A DNA stretch of 38,525 nt, from contig BFEA01000094.1 in NCBI GenBank assembly GCA_003427395.1, forward strand, positions 1,863,545-1,902,069. The letters are read 5' to 3'. This document shows positions 1-8,530 of the stretch, one piece after another. This DNA is from Chara braunii. Lineage: Eukaryota; Streptophyta; Charophyceae; Charales; Characeae. Numbering within the stretch: the first letter of the stretch is position 1; the number at the start of each line of letters is the position of its first letter. Position numbers and translations under genes: made by a program. The notes beneath the pieces were generated by a model. That model was not told where the DNA came from. It searched no databases and saw only the letters and a program-made list of their open reading frames with translations.

Positions 1-300
1 GGAGAAAAAAAACGGAGAAAAAAAACGGAGAAAAAAAACGGAGAAAAAAACGGAGAAAAAAACGGAGAAAAAAACGGAGAACAGAGGACACTGAGAGAGG
101 ACGGAGAAAAACATGGAGAAAAACAGAGAAAAAATGGAGAAAAAAATGGTGAAAAGGATGGAGAAAAAAAGTGGAGGAAAGAAATGGAGAACAATGGAGA
201 AGAGAACCGAGAAAAAAAAATGGTGAAAAACAGAGACAAAACGCAAGAGGAAAGTGGGGGGGGGGGGGGAACTGTGGGAAAGGTACGGAAAAGTTACAAA
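1..300. repeat. A-rich GGAGAAAAAA minisatellite
   Basis: A purine-only tract built from GGAGAAAAA(A)C units, nearly perfect for the first 90 bases and then decaying (TGGAGAAAAA, GGAGAACA). It ends in a run of G at about 257-269. Short reading frames through it are low-complexity and not credible genes. It lies downstream of the last visible exon of the minus-strand LRR gene, so it is either the next intron or 3' flank. Confidence 0.8.
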
Positions 301-376
301 AGGAGAGACAGCAATTCAAAAACCATACCCACCATGCATACTCCTTCTGGTGATTGCCACTTCACGCATTCTTTCT

Positions 377-839
377 CTATACAGTGCCATAGAGCCGATT
401 GAATGGAATCCGTGGACGGTGGAGCTTCCGTACATTAACCAGCACTGCGACCGCGACCGCAGTCACGACAAAAATCACAGCAATTGAGATCCCGGCAATT
501 GCTCCCGGCGATAACTGGCTCCTCGGCGTCCGCAATCTCCCATTGTCAGCGTCATTAACGAAAGATGCCTGCGCTGCGCAATCTAAGCCAAACTCCTGGA
601 GGTCCGGTCCGTTCGATGGACATGTGAGCCTTGACGGCCCCAACGATACCTCTGTAGTGTTCGGGACATATCCGGGCCACAAAAACTGTGGAGCCTCGCC
701 TGAGAGATTAGTACCGCTCACATTGAAGATGCCCGGGATTCCAATGCTGGTACTTGCTTGGAATGCCAGGAACCGGGAATACGTTTGCGGAATTGGGCCC
801 ACCAGTGGATTGCCAGCAACCTGAAACTGCATTATCTTG
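377..839 (-). CDS. LRR receptor-like gene, visible exon 4 (last LRR, cap, transmembrane)
   Basis: This exon encodes the end of an LRR ectodomain, its C-terminal cap and the membrane anchor of a plant receptor-like protein. The proposed acceptor is CAG at 842-840, and base 839 completes a codon begun in exon 3. The translation opens with an LRR (KIMQFQVAGNPLVGPIPQTY), then a degenerate repeat with FNVSGTNLSGEAP. Two N-glycosylation sequons (NVS, NTT) follow, then a two-cysteine cap (LTCP, LDCAAQ) and a Ser/Pro linker. A transmembrane helix, GAIAGISIAVIFVVTAVAVA, lies at about 433-505, followed by a basic segment VRKLHRPR. An in-frame TAG at 379-377 would leave a tail of about 18 residues, as in LRR receptor-like proteins. 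Alternatively a GT donor near the helix leads to a kinase exon outside the window. The family call is strong; the 3' boundary is uncertain. Confidence 0.8.
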
Positions 840-880
840 CTGATCATCCATGTCAACAGCCCCACCCCCAGACCCCCCGC

Positions 881-906
881 CACACACACACACACACACA
901 CACACA
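881..906. repeat. (CA)n microsatellite
   Basis: About 13 CA dinucleotides. On the minus strand this is a (TG)n tract about 40-65 bases upstream of the proposed acceptor of LRR exon 4, so it sits in the 794-bp intron between exons 3 and 4 and gives it an unusual, non-pyrimidine 3' region. Confidence 0.9.
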
Positions 907-1014
907 TTTTTCAGACTTACAGCTGTTCTTGTCGGGGGTTTGGACCGGCAGTCTGCTAGGATTGCAGGGTTGGTGTAAGTAAAGTCGACCACTTTTCTCT
1001 CTCTTGAGGGTGGG

Positions 1015-1105
1015 TATCGCTACCTCTGGGCGATGTGGTGAGAGTGCTTATCCATCAGTCAAATGCATCCGGGGCAGACTGTCTGTCCAGGTTCGACCTC
1101 CTGAT
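1015..1105 (+). repeat. tRNA-derived module (SINE-like head)
   Basis: A box A-like stretch, GATGTGGTGAGAGTGCTTA (1032-1050), is followed about 40 bases later by a near-perfect box B, AGGTTCGACCTCC (1089-1101). The spacing is that of a pol III internal promoter, but acceptor and anticodon stems do not fold cleanly. A tRNA-derived SINE head or tRNA pseudogene is therefore more likely than a working tRNA. It lies in the intron between LRR exons 3 and 4. Confidence 0.45.
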
Positions 1106-1106
1106 C

Positions 1107-1285
1107 AGTCGGTGAAAGTCCGACAAAACAGCCTGGCACAGTCATGCGTTTTTTTGCGGAGTTGTGTATAGCGAACATGACAACACACATACATGCTGAG
1201 TCGGTGAAAGTCCGACGAAACAGTCTGGCACACTCATGCTTTTCTTTTCAGTGTATCGCTAATAATATGGCAAAACACATATTAG
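1107..1285. repeat. Tandem duplication, about 92-bp unit
   Basis: The block starting AGTCGGTGAAAGTCCGAC at 1107 recurs at 1199. Similarity continues through a CTGGCACA..CTCATGC stretch, a T-rich tract, a TGTAT-GCGAA/CGCTAA stretch and ACACACAT/AAACACAT. The copies differ by scattered substitutions and small gaps, so the duplication is old. It directly follows the tRNA-like module at 1015-1105 and may be that element's body. Confidence 0.7.
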
Positions 1286-1550
1286 ATGCCTCTATTATAA
1301 TCCATGTTGCTTGCTATAGAGGCAGAAACTGTTTCATTGTTGTACCGTGTCTCAACTCAAGGGCGTTCGTTGTCTGCAAAAGGATTGCATTATTTATGCT
1401 TTGATTTTGGATCTGCTCATTTGGGTGGAAGAGGCGCTGTTGTGGTGCAACTTCAAAACACACAAATGGAAGTGCGCAAAGGAACCGGTGAAGGCATTCC
1501 CACATGAGGACTTTTCTCACTAACCTCAGGGGTCTGGACTGGATAACGGT

Positions 1551-1606
1551 CAGATTCATCGAGGGGTTTGGTCGTAATTGCAGTCAGATACATTTAGGAA
1601 AGTGCT
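1551..1606 (+). repeat. Dispersed repeat core, copy A
   Basis: CAGATTCATC...TAATTGCAGTCAGATACATTTAGGAAAGTG closely resembles stretches at 25560-25609 and 25764-25816, with a partial copy at 25985-26023. Inside the large TA-flanked element at 25331-26264 the unit occurs three times, so this copy near LRR exon 3 is probably a fragment of the same family. Confidence 0.6.
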
Positions 1607-1633
1607 TGTGTGAGCGTGCCCTCGGTAACTGAC

Positions 1634-1834
1634 CTTGTGTCATTATAATTGAGTGGTGGAAGCTCTCCAGAAAGTCTATTCGCCCGTAAATCAACCACCA
1701 TTAACTCCGGAAGCCTGATGAACGACTCTGGTATCCGACCGTCTAAGAAAGCGCCCTGCGCATCAAAAACCTTCAGCTTCATTTTGCTTGCCCAGTCCTG
1801 TGGCATGTATCCGCCCATCTTTGTATACGCGATT
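1634..1834 (-). CDS. LRR receptor-like gene, visible exon 3
   Basis: A 201-bp exon with phase-2 boundaries on both sides (67 codons' worth of sequence). The acceptor is CCACAG before 1834 and the donor is AAG|GTCAGT after 1634. It encodes two LRR-type segments, around IAYTKMGGYMPQDW and then MKLKVFDAQGAFLDGRIPES, followed by FIRLPELMVVDLRANRLSG and ELPPLNYNDT. These fit the plant LRR pattern LxxLxxLxLxxNxLxGxIP. Joined to exon 2, the split codon AG|A gives Arg and completes the repeat LEELRIAYTKMGG. Joined to exon 4, AG|C gives Ser before KIMQFQVAGNP. Continuity on both sides makes this the best supported exon of the gene. Upstream lies an intron of about 15.2 kb filled with retroelements. 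Confidence 0.88.
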
Positions 1835-1859
1835 CTGTGGAGTCCGCAACCAATGTGAA

Positions 1860-2340
1860 CATGATGATATCCAATCCAAGAGCAAGTCAGCGATGGAGAG
1901 CAAGTCCAAGGACAGAACAGACCAATGTGTGACCAGTGTGTGGATATAACATCAGATCCTTCAGGCATACTGCATCACTGCCATCACACAGGTGAAGTCA
2001 TGAAACCAAATTTCTTAATTTATTTTTTTAATTTTTTATGATCACCGCATCGACTAGGCCACCAGAGTGGCCCAGGACCACTGGCCTGACCGGGCAAAAA
2101 AAATTAGAAAAAGAAACATTAAATAATTTAAATTTGATAAAAATATTAAAAATAAATTAAAATAATATATTAATATTTTTTAATTTTATTCAAGTTTATT
2201 GTTTATTTTAAAATTTGGTAAAGAATTTCTCTGGGACCCTGAGGCAAAAGTTGTTCAGTTTATTTTCTGCATAACACACTTGTTCTTTTCAGATTTTTTG
2301 GATTTTTTGTTTTTGCTGGGACCTTTTGGCCCTTGCACGG
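1860..2340. other. Non-coding AT-rich intron segment
   Basis: I see no gene here. From about 2000 to 2230 the sequence is poor, AT-rich low complexity (AAATTTGATAAAAATATTAAAA-like). A GC-richer segment at 2049-2095 (GGCCACCAGAGTGGCCCAGG) contains the short inverted repeat GGCCAC/GTGGCC. It belongs to the large LRR intron. Confidence 0.6.
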
Positions 2341-2574
2341 CCGGGCCGCCCGGGCAAACAAGGTGATCCGGGCGGCCCGGCTGGTAGCCGTCGATAACTG
2401 AATTTCCAAATGTCAAACTTCCATTCTTTTTTTCGTTCGCTTTTTTTTTGGGCGAGCATTGGTGGTGAACACAGCCGTTCTCTCCCTCCTGAATTTTGTG
2501 GGATCCATTCGGATGGTGAGTCCCTCTTTCCTGGCTGTCACCAAAAGGCCGCCCGCGTCACCTTGTTTGCCCGG
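2341..2574. repeat. GC hairpin plus 17-bp terminal-type inverted repeats
   Basis: Two nested inverted structures overlap. CCGGGCCGCCCGG (2341-2353) pairs perfectly with CCGGGCGGCCCGG (2368-2380) across a 14-base loop. CCGGGCAAACAAGGTGA (2350-2366) has its exact reverse complement at 2558-2574. The outer pair would bound an insert of about 225 bp. The LINE fragment begins straight after the right arm. This could be a small inverted-repeat element or a rearrangement; no transposase is visible. Confidence 0.6.
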
Positions 2575-4310
2575 CGTGTTCCCGGCTGCAAAGTTCATTT
2601 GGAAGCCCAAAGCGGAACACGACCAAGGCTAACTATGTAAAGTCGCATCGGAACTGATATCCCAACCCAAAGAAGAGGGAGGCCTGAGGGTCAATGACCC
2701 GTGCAGGAAAAAACTGTCTGCTCCTTGCCAACTGGATCGTTAAGGCTGCGAACAGTGAGGGCTCTGAACACTGAGTATTAATGGGAGAATTCATCCTAGC
2801 ACAGGAATGGGGCCTGTCTCGAGAAAACGATGTCTGGCTCTGCCTCCAACTTCAAACCTTCATCAGCAGGAAGATCCACTCTAGATTCTGGTCAGGGGTG
2901 GTCAGGGCCTGGAAAAGACTGAAACCGACAGAGAGGTCCCAACCAGTCACGAAAGTAGAAGTCCTGAATCAGCCTCTGTTTGACAACCCCCACATTCTCG
3001 ATCAACCAGGCAACAGTGTCAGAGCGAACACGTCCCCTGGTACGTTTGGGGATAGATGGATTCAGGAGGGTATCCTGAGGATTGGTGATCTTTTGGACCC
3101 CCTGCTAGGAACCCAGGTCTCCCCGCCTGCCTTGAGGCAGCAACTGGAAATTTTGCACAACGACGACAACGTTGAATAAAAGAGGAATTGAGTCGATTGA
3201 CCTCATTTCTGCAATCCCCCAGGCTTGGATGGACCTGCTGACACCTGAAGCTGTGGACCCCCCCGGAACTTGGTACATCACGAAGTCGCAATCAGAACCG
3301 CCGAGCTACTGGAAGCTGACCGGTTACACGGTTGAGGGTGTACGGAGATTTCAGGAGTGGAGGAAGGCACCATACTCCACTCCATCATGTACAGGTAGAA
3401 GAGGACGAATCGTCAGAAGACGAAGACCAAACGGAAGAGTTCATCAGCCCGGCAGTAGGCGTCCCACTAGAGCAGATCAAAATCAGTGAAACTTGGGCTA
3501 AGGAGGAAGGCGCCGAGTTGTCTCAGAGTCTGATCTTCCTCTAGCTGAGCGCAAGTTAGACCCTACGGTCTGGGGATGGGGAGGCCTAGGAAAAGACGGC
3601 ACGATGCTCCCTCTATGTCAGATGAAGAAGACAACAGAACTACTGCTTTCAATTAGACGTCCAGTCACAGTGGCAGCCGAAAGATGGAATACTCAGATTG
3701 AAGGCTCTATGGAAACAGTGCTAAAGGGTATGACGAGACTATGGTGTCAGTGAAAGAAGCTGCCATCCAAAGACACTCAGTGGCTCTCTGGCTTCTTTCT
3801 CTCTTGGTGACACCTTCAGCAGTGTGGTTGGTGGGTAAAGGCATGGACATACATATCGGATGCAGAAGATGAAACTGGGCCTTCGAATTGACAATTCACC
3901 TGTGGTGGGACTGTCTGGCCTCAAGGCGCATTTGGGAATGGTGGGCTGTACATTGGAAGGACTTTGCAGCGTGGGATTGGAACTGGGACAGAGACTGGGC
4001 CTTACAAGGTCTAATCCCTCTCCCAGTTCACACTATGGAACGCTGTGGCTACGTAGAACAGGCGTGTAGGGCTATTATCTGTTCAGTTATTTGGGACATT
4101 CAGACACTGAAAAGAAGTCGCTGATTTGAGCGAGGCTTAGGCAGTATATCAGGGCTGATTGGGACAGAAGGATCAGTGATCCTCAGAGAGGAGGAAAGGG
4201 ACTCGGATGGTTTCTCAGAACATGGGCCCAGAGTAGGTCCTCCAATTGGTTGGTAACATTAGATTCAGAAGGGAAGCTGGAATTTTGCTCCTGGTTAAAG
4301 TAGGAAGTTT
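2575..4310 (+). pseudogene. Decayed L1-type LINE, RT C-terminus to zinc-binding domain
   Basis: Non-LTR retrotransposons encode a reverse transcriptase followed by a zinc-binding (zf-RVT) region; only this downstream part survives here. Around 2595-2700 one frame reads a post-RT motif of the type FIWKPKAEHDQG..ELISQPKEEGGLRV, matching the family's W-x-PK-GGLGI block. Next come FGDRWIQEGILRIGDLLDP (about 3045-3105), AIPQAWMDLLTPEAVDPPGT, an acidic linker (3390-3540), and near 3890-4120 a HLWWDCLASRRIWEWW motif typical of the zf-RVT tail. Stops and shifts move the frame at least five times. The polymerase core and the 3' tail are missing. It lies in the giant LRR intron on the strand opposite to the gene. 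Confidence 0.7.
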
Positions 4311-4872
4311 GGCTCTGGTCTTGTTTGGTCCCTCTGCAATTTGATTTTGTTGTCAATGGTACCTTCCCACGTCCTTTCCTGGTGACCTCTGCTGCAAATC
4401 AATTTCTGTTGATGCCATCTTGTCATTCGAGTCAGCTGTCGCACTTGGTCTGCCTGTTGCTTGGTGAGTCAGAGACCGATCTCTCCTGGAGGAAAGGCTC
4501 CTCCCCCTTGTGGAGGAAGTGGTTAGGGTTGCTGGCCTACCTGCGGCATAGGTACCCAGTGGGACCCTAATCCCATGAACGTGAAAGTTTCGTGTGTAAT
4601 GTAGGTCGGTCTAGGGTAGCAACTCGGCAGCTGGATGTATCACCAGACCTAGTAGGGAGCACGGGCAATGAGTGGCGAGCGCTCGTAAAACAACCCGGCT
4701 ATGCCCAATGACCGGTACTGACCGGTGTGCGACCGAACACTCTATGGGACACAGTCAGGGGTTGTAGAGGGCAGTACGATTCGCCAGCTGTATAATGCAC
4801 GACCAAAGTAGGGGTGAGACGTAAGGTCCACCAGTTGAGGATGCCAGGAAGATCCACAAAGGACCGGTACTG
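4310..4872. other. No recognisable gene
   Basis: Unique-looking sequence of mixed composition between the LINE remnant and the 213-bp duplication. Short open frames have no family signature. Several ACCGGTACTGACC-like words (4711-4725 and 4862-4873) suggest a small repeated motif. It may be leader sequence of the downstream gypsy copy, but nothing proves this. Confidence 0.4.
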
Positions 4873-5085
4873 ACTGTAGTGACAGGCATAGGAGGGGAAT
4901 TCGTTGAATTAGTTTGTCAGACCCTGGTCTGGGTTAGGATTAGTGTAAGTATTGAGGACTGTTAAGCATTGAGGCGTAGGTCTAAGTGATGAGGAGGCGG
5001 AATCAATTTACCAGTCCTAACCCTCGCCATGGATGACTACCCGATGTTTGGCTTCTTGGCCCTGTCCACAATATGGGGCCCCCTC
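4873..5085. repeat. 213-bp direct repeat, copy 1
   Basis: From ACTGTAGTGACAGGCATAGG to ATATGGGGCCCCCTC this block is repeated almost base for base at 5255-5467, an offset of 382. The copies differ at few positions (GCATT/CCGTT, GAGGAGGCGG/GACGAGGTGG), so the duplication is fairly young. They are separated by 169 bp of unrelated sequence. Confidence 0.9.
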
Positions 5086-5254
5086 TGGTGGTAGTTATAC
5101 CCGAAAACCGCTGCAATCAGTGAGGAACCAGTCTAAGTCTTCAAAGTGATCCTTCATATCAGTGGGCACGGCGTCCTGTTTGCGTCGTTAAATAATTCAT
5201 GAGGTCTGTGCTGGCTGACCTTAAGCTGCCGGTTGCCCACCGGATGTTAGGAGA

Positions 5255-5467
5255 ACTGTAGTGACAGGCATAGGAGGGGAATTCGTTGAATTAGTTTGTC
5301 AGACCCTGGTCTGGGTTAGGATTAGTGTAAGTATTGAGGACTGTTAACCGTTGAGGCGCAGGTCTAAGTGATGACGAGGTGGAGCCAATTTACCTGTGCT
5401 GACCCTCGCCATGGATGACTAGCCGATGTTTGGCTTTTTGGCCCTGTCCACAATATGGGGCCCCCTC
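5255..5467. repeat. 213-bp direct repeat, copy 2
   Basis: Second copy of the 4873-5085 block. It runs directly into the gag-like sequence of the gypsy element, so the repeated unit is probably the 5' leader of that element, duplicated by template switching or unequal exchange. The repeat is too far inside and too short to call it an LTR. Confidence 0.85.
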
Positions 5468-6366
5468 CTTCATTTCCTCTTTCCGCTGGGATTTGCCCGG
5501 ACCTTTGGCATGCACATTGTGAGTCTGTGTGGAGCATCCATGCGGCCATACTCCGCTGAACAGCAGGCTGAAATTGATAGGTGGATGGCAGAGAAGGAGG
5601 AGGAGGAGAAAGAGGACGAAAAGAGGAAGAAGAAAGAGGAAGAAGAAAGAGAAGGAGAAAGAGAGATTGCAAAAGGATAGAAGGGATTTGGAAGAGAAGC
5701 TAAAAGTGTTGTAAAAACGAAAACAACAAGCTGAAGTGGAAGAAGAAGAAGGAGGAGGAAGAGGAGGAGGAGGAGGAGGAGGAGGAAGAAGAAGAAGAAG
5801 AAGAAGAAGAAGAAGAAGGAGGAGGAGGAAGAAAGAGAAGGAGGAGGAAGAAGGAGGAGGAATGAGGAGGAGGAGGAGAAGAAGGAGGAGGAGGAGGAGG
5901 AGAAGAAGGAGGAGGAGGAGGAGAAGGAGGAGGAGGAGGAGGAGGAGGAGGAGAAGAAGAAGAAGAAGGAGAGAGGAGGAGAAGAAGGAGAAGAAGAAGA
6001 AGAAGACGAAGAAGGAGAAGGAAAAGAAGACGACGACGACGACGACGACGACGAAGAAGAAGAAGAAGAAGAAGAAGAAGAAGAAGAAGAAGCAGCAGCC
6101 GCCGCCGCCGCGGCATAGGGTTGAAGGAGGTAGCTATTACGCGGGAGGTAGGGGTTATGGTTCCCCGCAAGGTGGACGCGGTTTCTCCTCCACAGGTGGC
6201 CAGAACATCTAGGAATTGCAGACGGAGAGCCATGGAAAGAGATGGGCATCGAGAAATCGTTGTGGGAGAAAAGGATTAAGGCCAACCAATGTCTAAAATG
6301 TGGTGATCCCAACCACATTGTCTGTTTTTACCCTGACTACCGACACCCAAAAGGGAGCAGCCAGTA
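5468..6366 (+). pseudogene. Ty3/gypsy copy 1: gag-like region with GAR expansion and zinc knuckle
   Basis: Gag packages element RNA. A frame from ATG 5540 starts MRPYSAEQQAEIDRWMAEKE and enters a charged Glu/Lys/Arg stretch, stopped by TAG at about 5678. From 5590 to about 6105 the DNA is almost pure GAR (GAA/GAG) plus a short GAC run, giving poly-Glu or poly-Arg in different frames. A Gly/Arg-rich stretch (YYAGGRGYGSPQGGRGF) follows. In the frame from ATG 6242 a zinc-knuckle-like CLKCGDPNHIVC (6290-6325) appears, with HX2C in place of the usual HX4C. No globular capsid fold is recognisable. The region is followed directly by the protease. Confidence 0.6.
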
Positions 6367-6445
6367 GGAGTCGCAGTCGGTCCTGCTGGGCCTTCAGACA
6401 TAGACAAACAGACAGAAAGCGTGCACTGAACAGGCACTCTCCTGT

Positions 6446-6919
6446 TTGGAGGCCCCTGTGGCAGAGAGTGACGTAGGGCCCCACCCAGTTAGCTGTCCAG
6501 AGACCGCGTGTGCTAGGGTCTCTCTGGATGGTTCCCTCGCAGGCATTGGTGATGAGTTGATCCCTCGTTCCCAAGCTTGGGCCGAAATGAAGAAGAAGAG
6601 TAAAGGGCAGCTAATTTTAACAGATGTAGAGATAAGTAGAGAGCGAGTAGGCGAGGTAGTTGATAGTGGATCTAGTCGTAGCTACATTAGTCGAAGGGGA
6701 TTGCAGAAGATGCAGCTCGGCATGAAGGTCATGAAGTTGGATGAGCCGATCGTGAGCAGGCTGGCAGACAATCGCAAAATGAGAGTCCTAGAGTACGTCG
6801 AAGGGGTAAAGGCATACTTCCGGTTGGAGGGGGGGAACAAGGTAGAGAAAGTTTTGGACTCCCCGACCCTCTTAGTGGAGGATAGCCTACCTTTTGACCT
6901 GATTCTAGGGACGGATTGA
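6446..6919 (+). pseudogene. Ty3/gypsy copy 1: retropepsin-like aspartic protease
   Basis: The protease cleaves the element's polyprotein. The open frame contains the catalytic triad in the DSG form (VVDSGSSRSYISRRGL; Asp codon at 6662) and ends with the flap-distal motif LPFDLILGTD. The retropepsin consensus continues with a Trp after ILGxD. Here the next codon is TGA, so a TGG-to-TGA change probably separates protease from reverse transcriptase. The upstream start is not an ATG and is set only by the preceding stop, so this is a segment of a broken polyprotein rather than a separate gene. Confidence 0.75.
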
Positions 6920-6945
6920 GGAGAGGCTGCAAAGGCTGATGTAAA

Positions 6946-8262
6946 ATGAGCGAGCGCGAGTGCTGGCTGCCCAAACCTGAAGGAGGCAAAAAGAAAATGC
7001 GGTTGTTTCATGAGTCCAAAGTAGAGTCCAGTCTGTCTGTTTGCTGTATGAGTGCCCCTGCATTCGCCAGCCACGTGGTCAAGGCCGACTTGGTTGCCCA
7101 TGTCTTCGTAGCGTATGTTAGACCGGTCAGTGAAGGCAAGAAGGAAAAGCCAACACCACCCGCGGTTGAAAAACTGCTGAAAGATTTTGCTGATGTGGGA
7201 GAGACCCCGATAGGAGTAGTGGAAAGGGAAATAAAGTACCGGACAGAGATAAAGCCCGGTAGCAAGACTCTCAAGGGGCCCATTTATCGAATGTCTCCCA
7301 AAGAACTCAATGAGCTGCGCAGGCAGTTTGATGAATTAATAGAAAAGGGGTGGATTAAGCCCAGCTCCTCACCGTATGGCGTACCGGTCCTGTTCGTGCC
7401 TAAAAAGGAGGGTGAACTGTGCATGTGCATCGACTACAGGTTTTTGAATGTGATTACGGTGAAAAACGTTGAACCTTTGCCTAGAATCGATGATCTGTTG
7501 GATAGGGTGCAGGGATGCAAGTATTTTTCCAAGATTGACTTGAAGTCGGGCTACGATCAGATAGAGGTACAAACCGAAGACCAGCACAAGACGGCTTTTA
7601 AAACTCTCTATGGCCACTACGAATTTGTGGTCATGCTGTTTGGTTTGACGAATGCCCCTGCTACCTTCCAAAGATGCATGAACGATCTCTTTCGTGAATG
7701 GCTAGATAAGTTCGTAGTCGTTTATCTAGACGATACTTTGATTTTTAGTAAAACTTTAGAGGAACACCAGCAGCATTTGCATCTTATCTTAGAAAAGTTG
7801 CACACTGCGAAGTTCAAGGTGAACCCAAAGAAGTGTGGATGGGCGAAGCGTCAAGTGCTATATTTAGGCCACGTGTTAGATGGAGATGGAGTCAAACGGG
7901 AAGACGCGAAGATAGCAGCAATCAGGGATTGGCCAACACCGCATACATTGACCGGACTGTGGCCGTCCTTAGGATTAGCCAATTACTACCGAAAGTCCGT
8001 ACGGAACTTCACAATGATCGCTGCACCATTGTACAAACTGCTGAGGAAGGAAACAGTTTGGAATTGGGACAAAGACTGTACCTCAGCCTTCAAGAAACTG
8101 AAGAAGTCATTGATTGAGTACCTGGTCTTGAAAGTTGCAGACCCATCACACTTCAGATCATTGTCACGACTGGCGCAAGCCAATATGGAATTGGCGTCGT
8201 ACCCCAGCAGAACAATGGAGAGGGGTACGGCCCGTCGAGTTCATGTCTTGCAGATTGCCTAG
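6946..8262 (+). pseudogene. Ty3/gypsy copy 1: reverse transcriptase
   Basis: The longest credible frame in the window (438 codons). After a linker, RT fingers and palm run from about 7150: EKGWIKPSSSPYGVPVLFVPKK, then KIDLKSGYDQIEV, GLTNAPATFQ, and the catalytic VVYLDDTLIFS with YLDD at 7723-7734. Thumb/connection motifs follow (LGHVLDGDGVKRED, LGLANYYRKSVRNF). The polymerase itself looks intact. At about 8145-8160 a frameshift throws the ORF out of RNase H, so its last 40 or so residues are spurious. Chromovirus-type Ty3/gypsy is the best assignment, given the C-terminal domain further along. Confidence 0.9.
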
Positions 8263-8530
8263 TGAGAAGGTCGCTGCGTGAGCGCGAGCTGTTCGCCTTG
8301 AGGGAGGCACTGAACCACTGGCGACACTATCTCCTAGGAAGGCACTTTAAAGTCTACTCTGGCCACTAGACCCTATGCTGGTTGAAAACCCCAGCCCAGA
8401 TGACCCCTACGTTGACTAGATGGCTTTGGGAGATAGATCAGTTTGACTTTGAGCTGAAACTAGTCAAGGGCAAATACAATGTCGTCGCGGACGCATTGAG
8501 TAGATGCGCCAATTTCTCCGGTGTAGATGC
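8145..8530 (+). pseudogene. Ty3/gypsy copy 1: RNase H, frameshifted
   Basis: RNase H removes template RNA during reverse transcription. After the shift the readable frame gives TTGASQYGIGVV where the family has TTDAS, so the first catalytic Asp appears changed to Gly (GGC at 8172-8174). It goes on through RERELFALREALNHWRHYLLG, which retains the catalytic-Glu helix, and then SGH followed by TAG at about 8367. The frame reopens as TLCWLKTPAQM and ends with NVVADALSR, the usual end of the RNase H/tether region. One frameshift, one stop and one active-site change make this domain non-functional. Confidence 0.8.

Noticed and set aside
5470-6318. Poly-Ser, poly-Arg and poly-Leu frames on both strands of the GAR tract
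   Set aside because: Trinucleotide repeats stay open in every frame; no domain is present and the plus-strand gypsy context explains the region.
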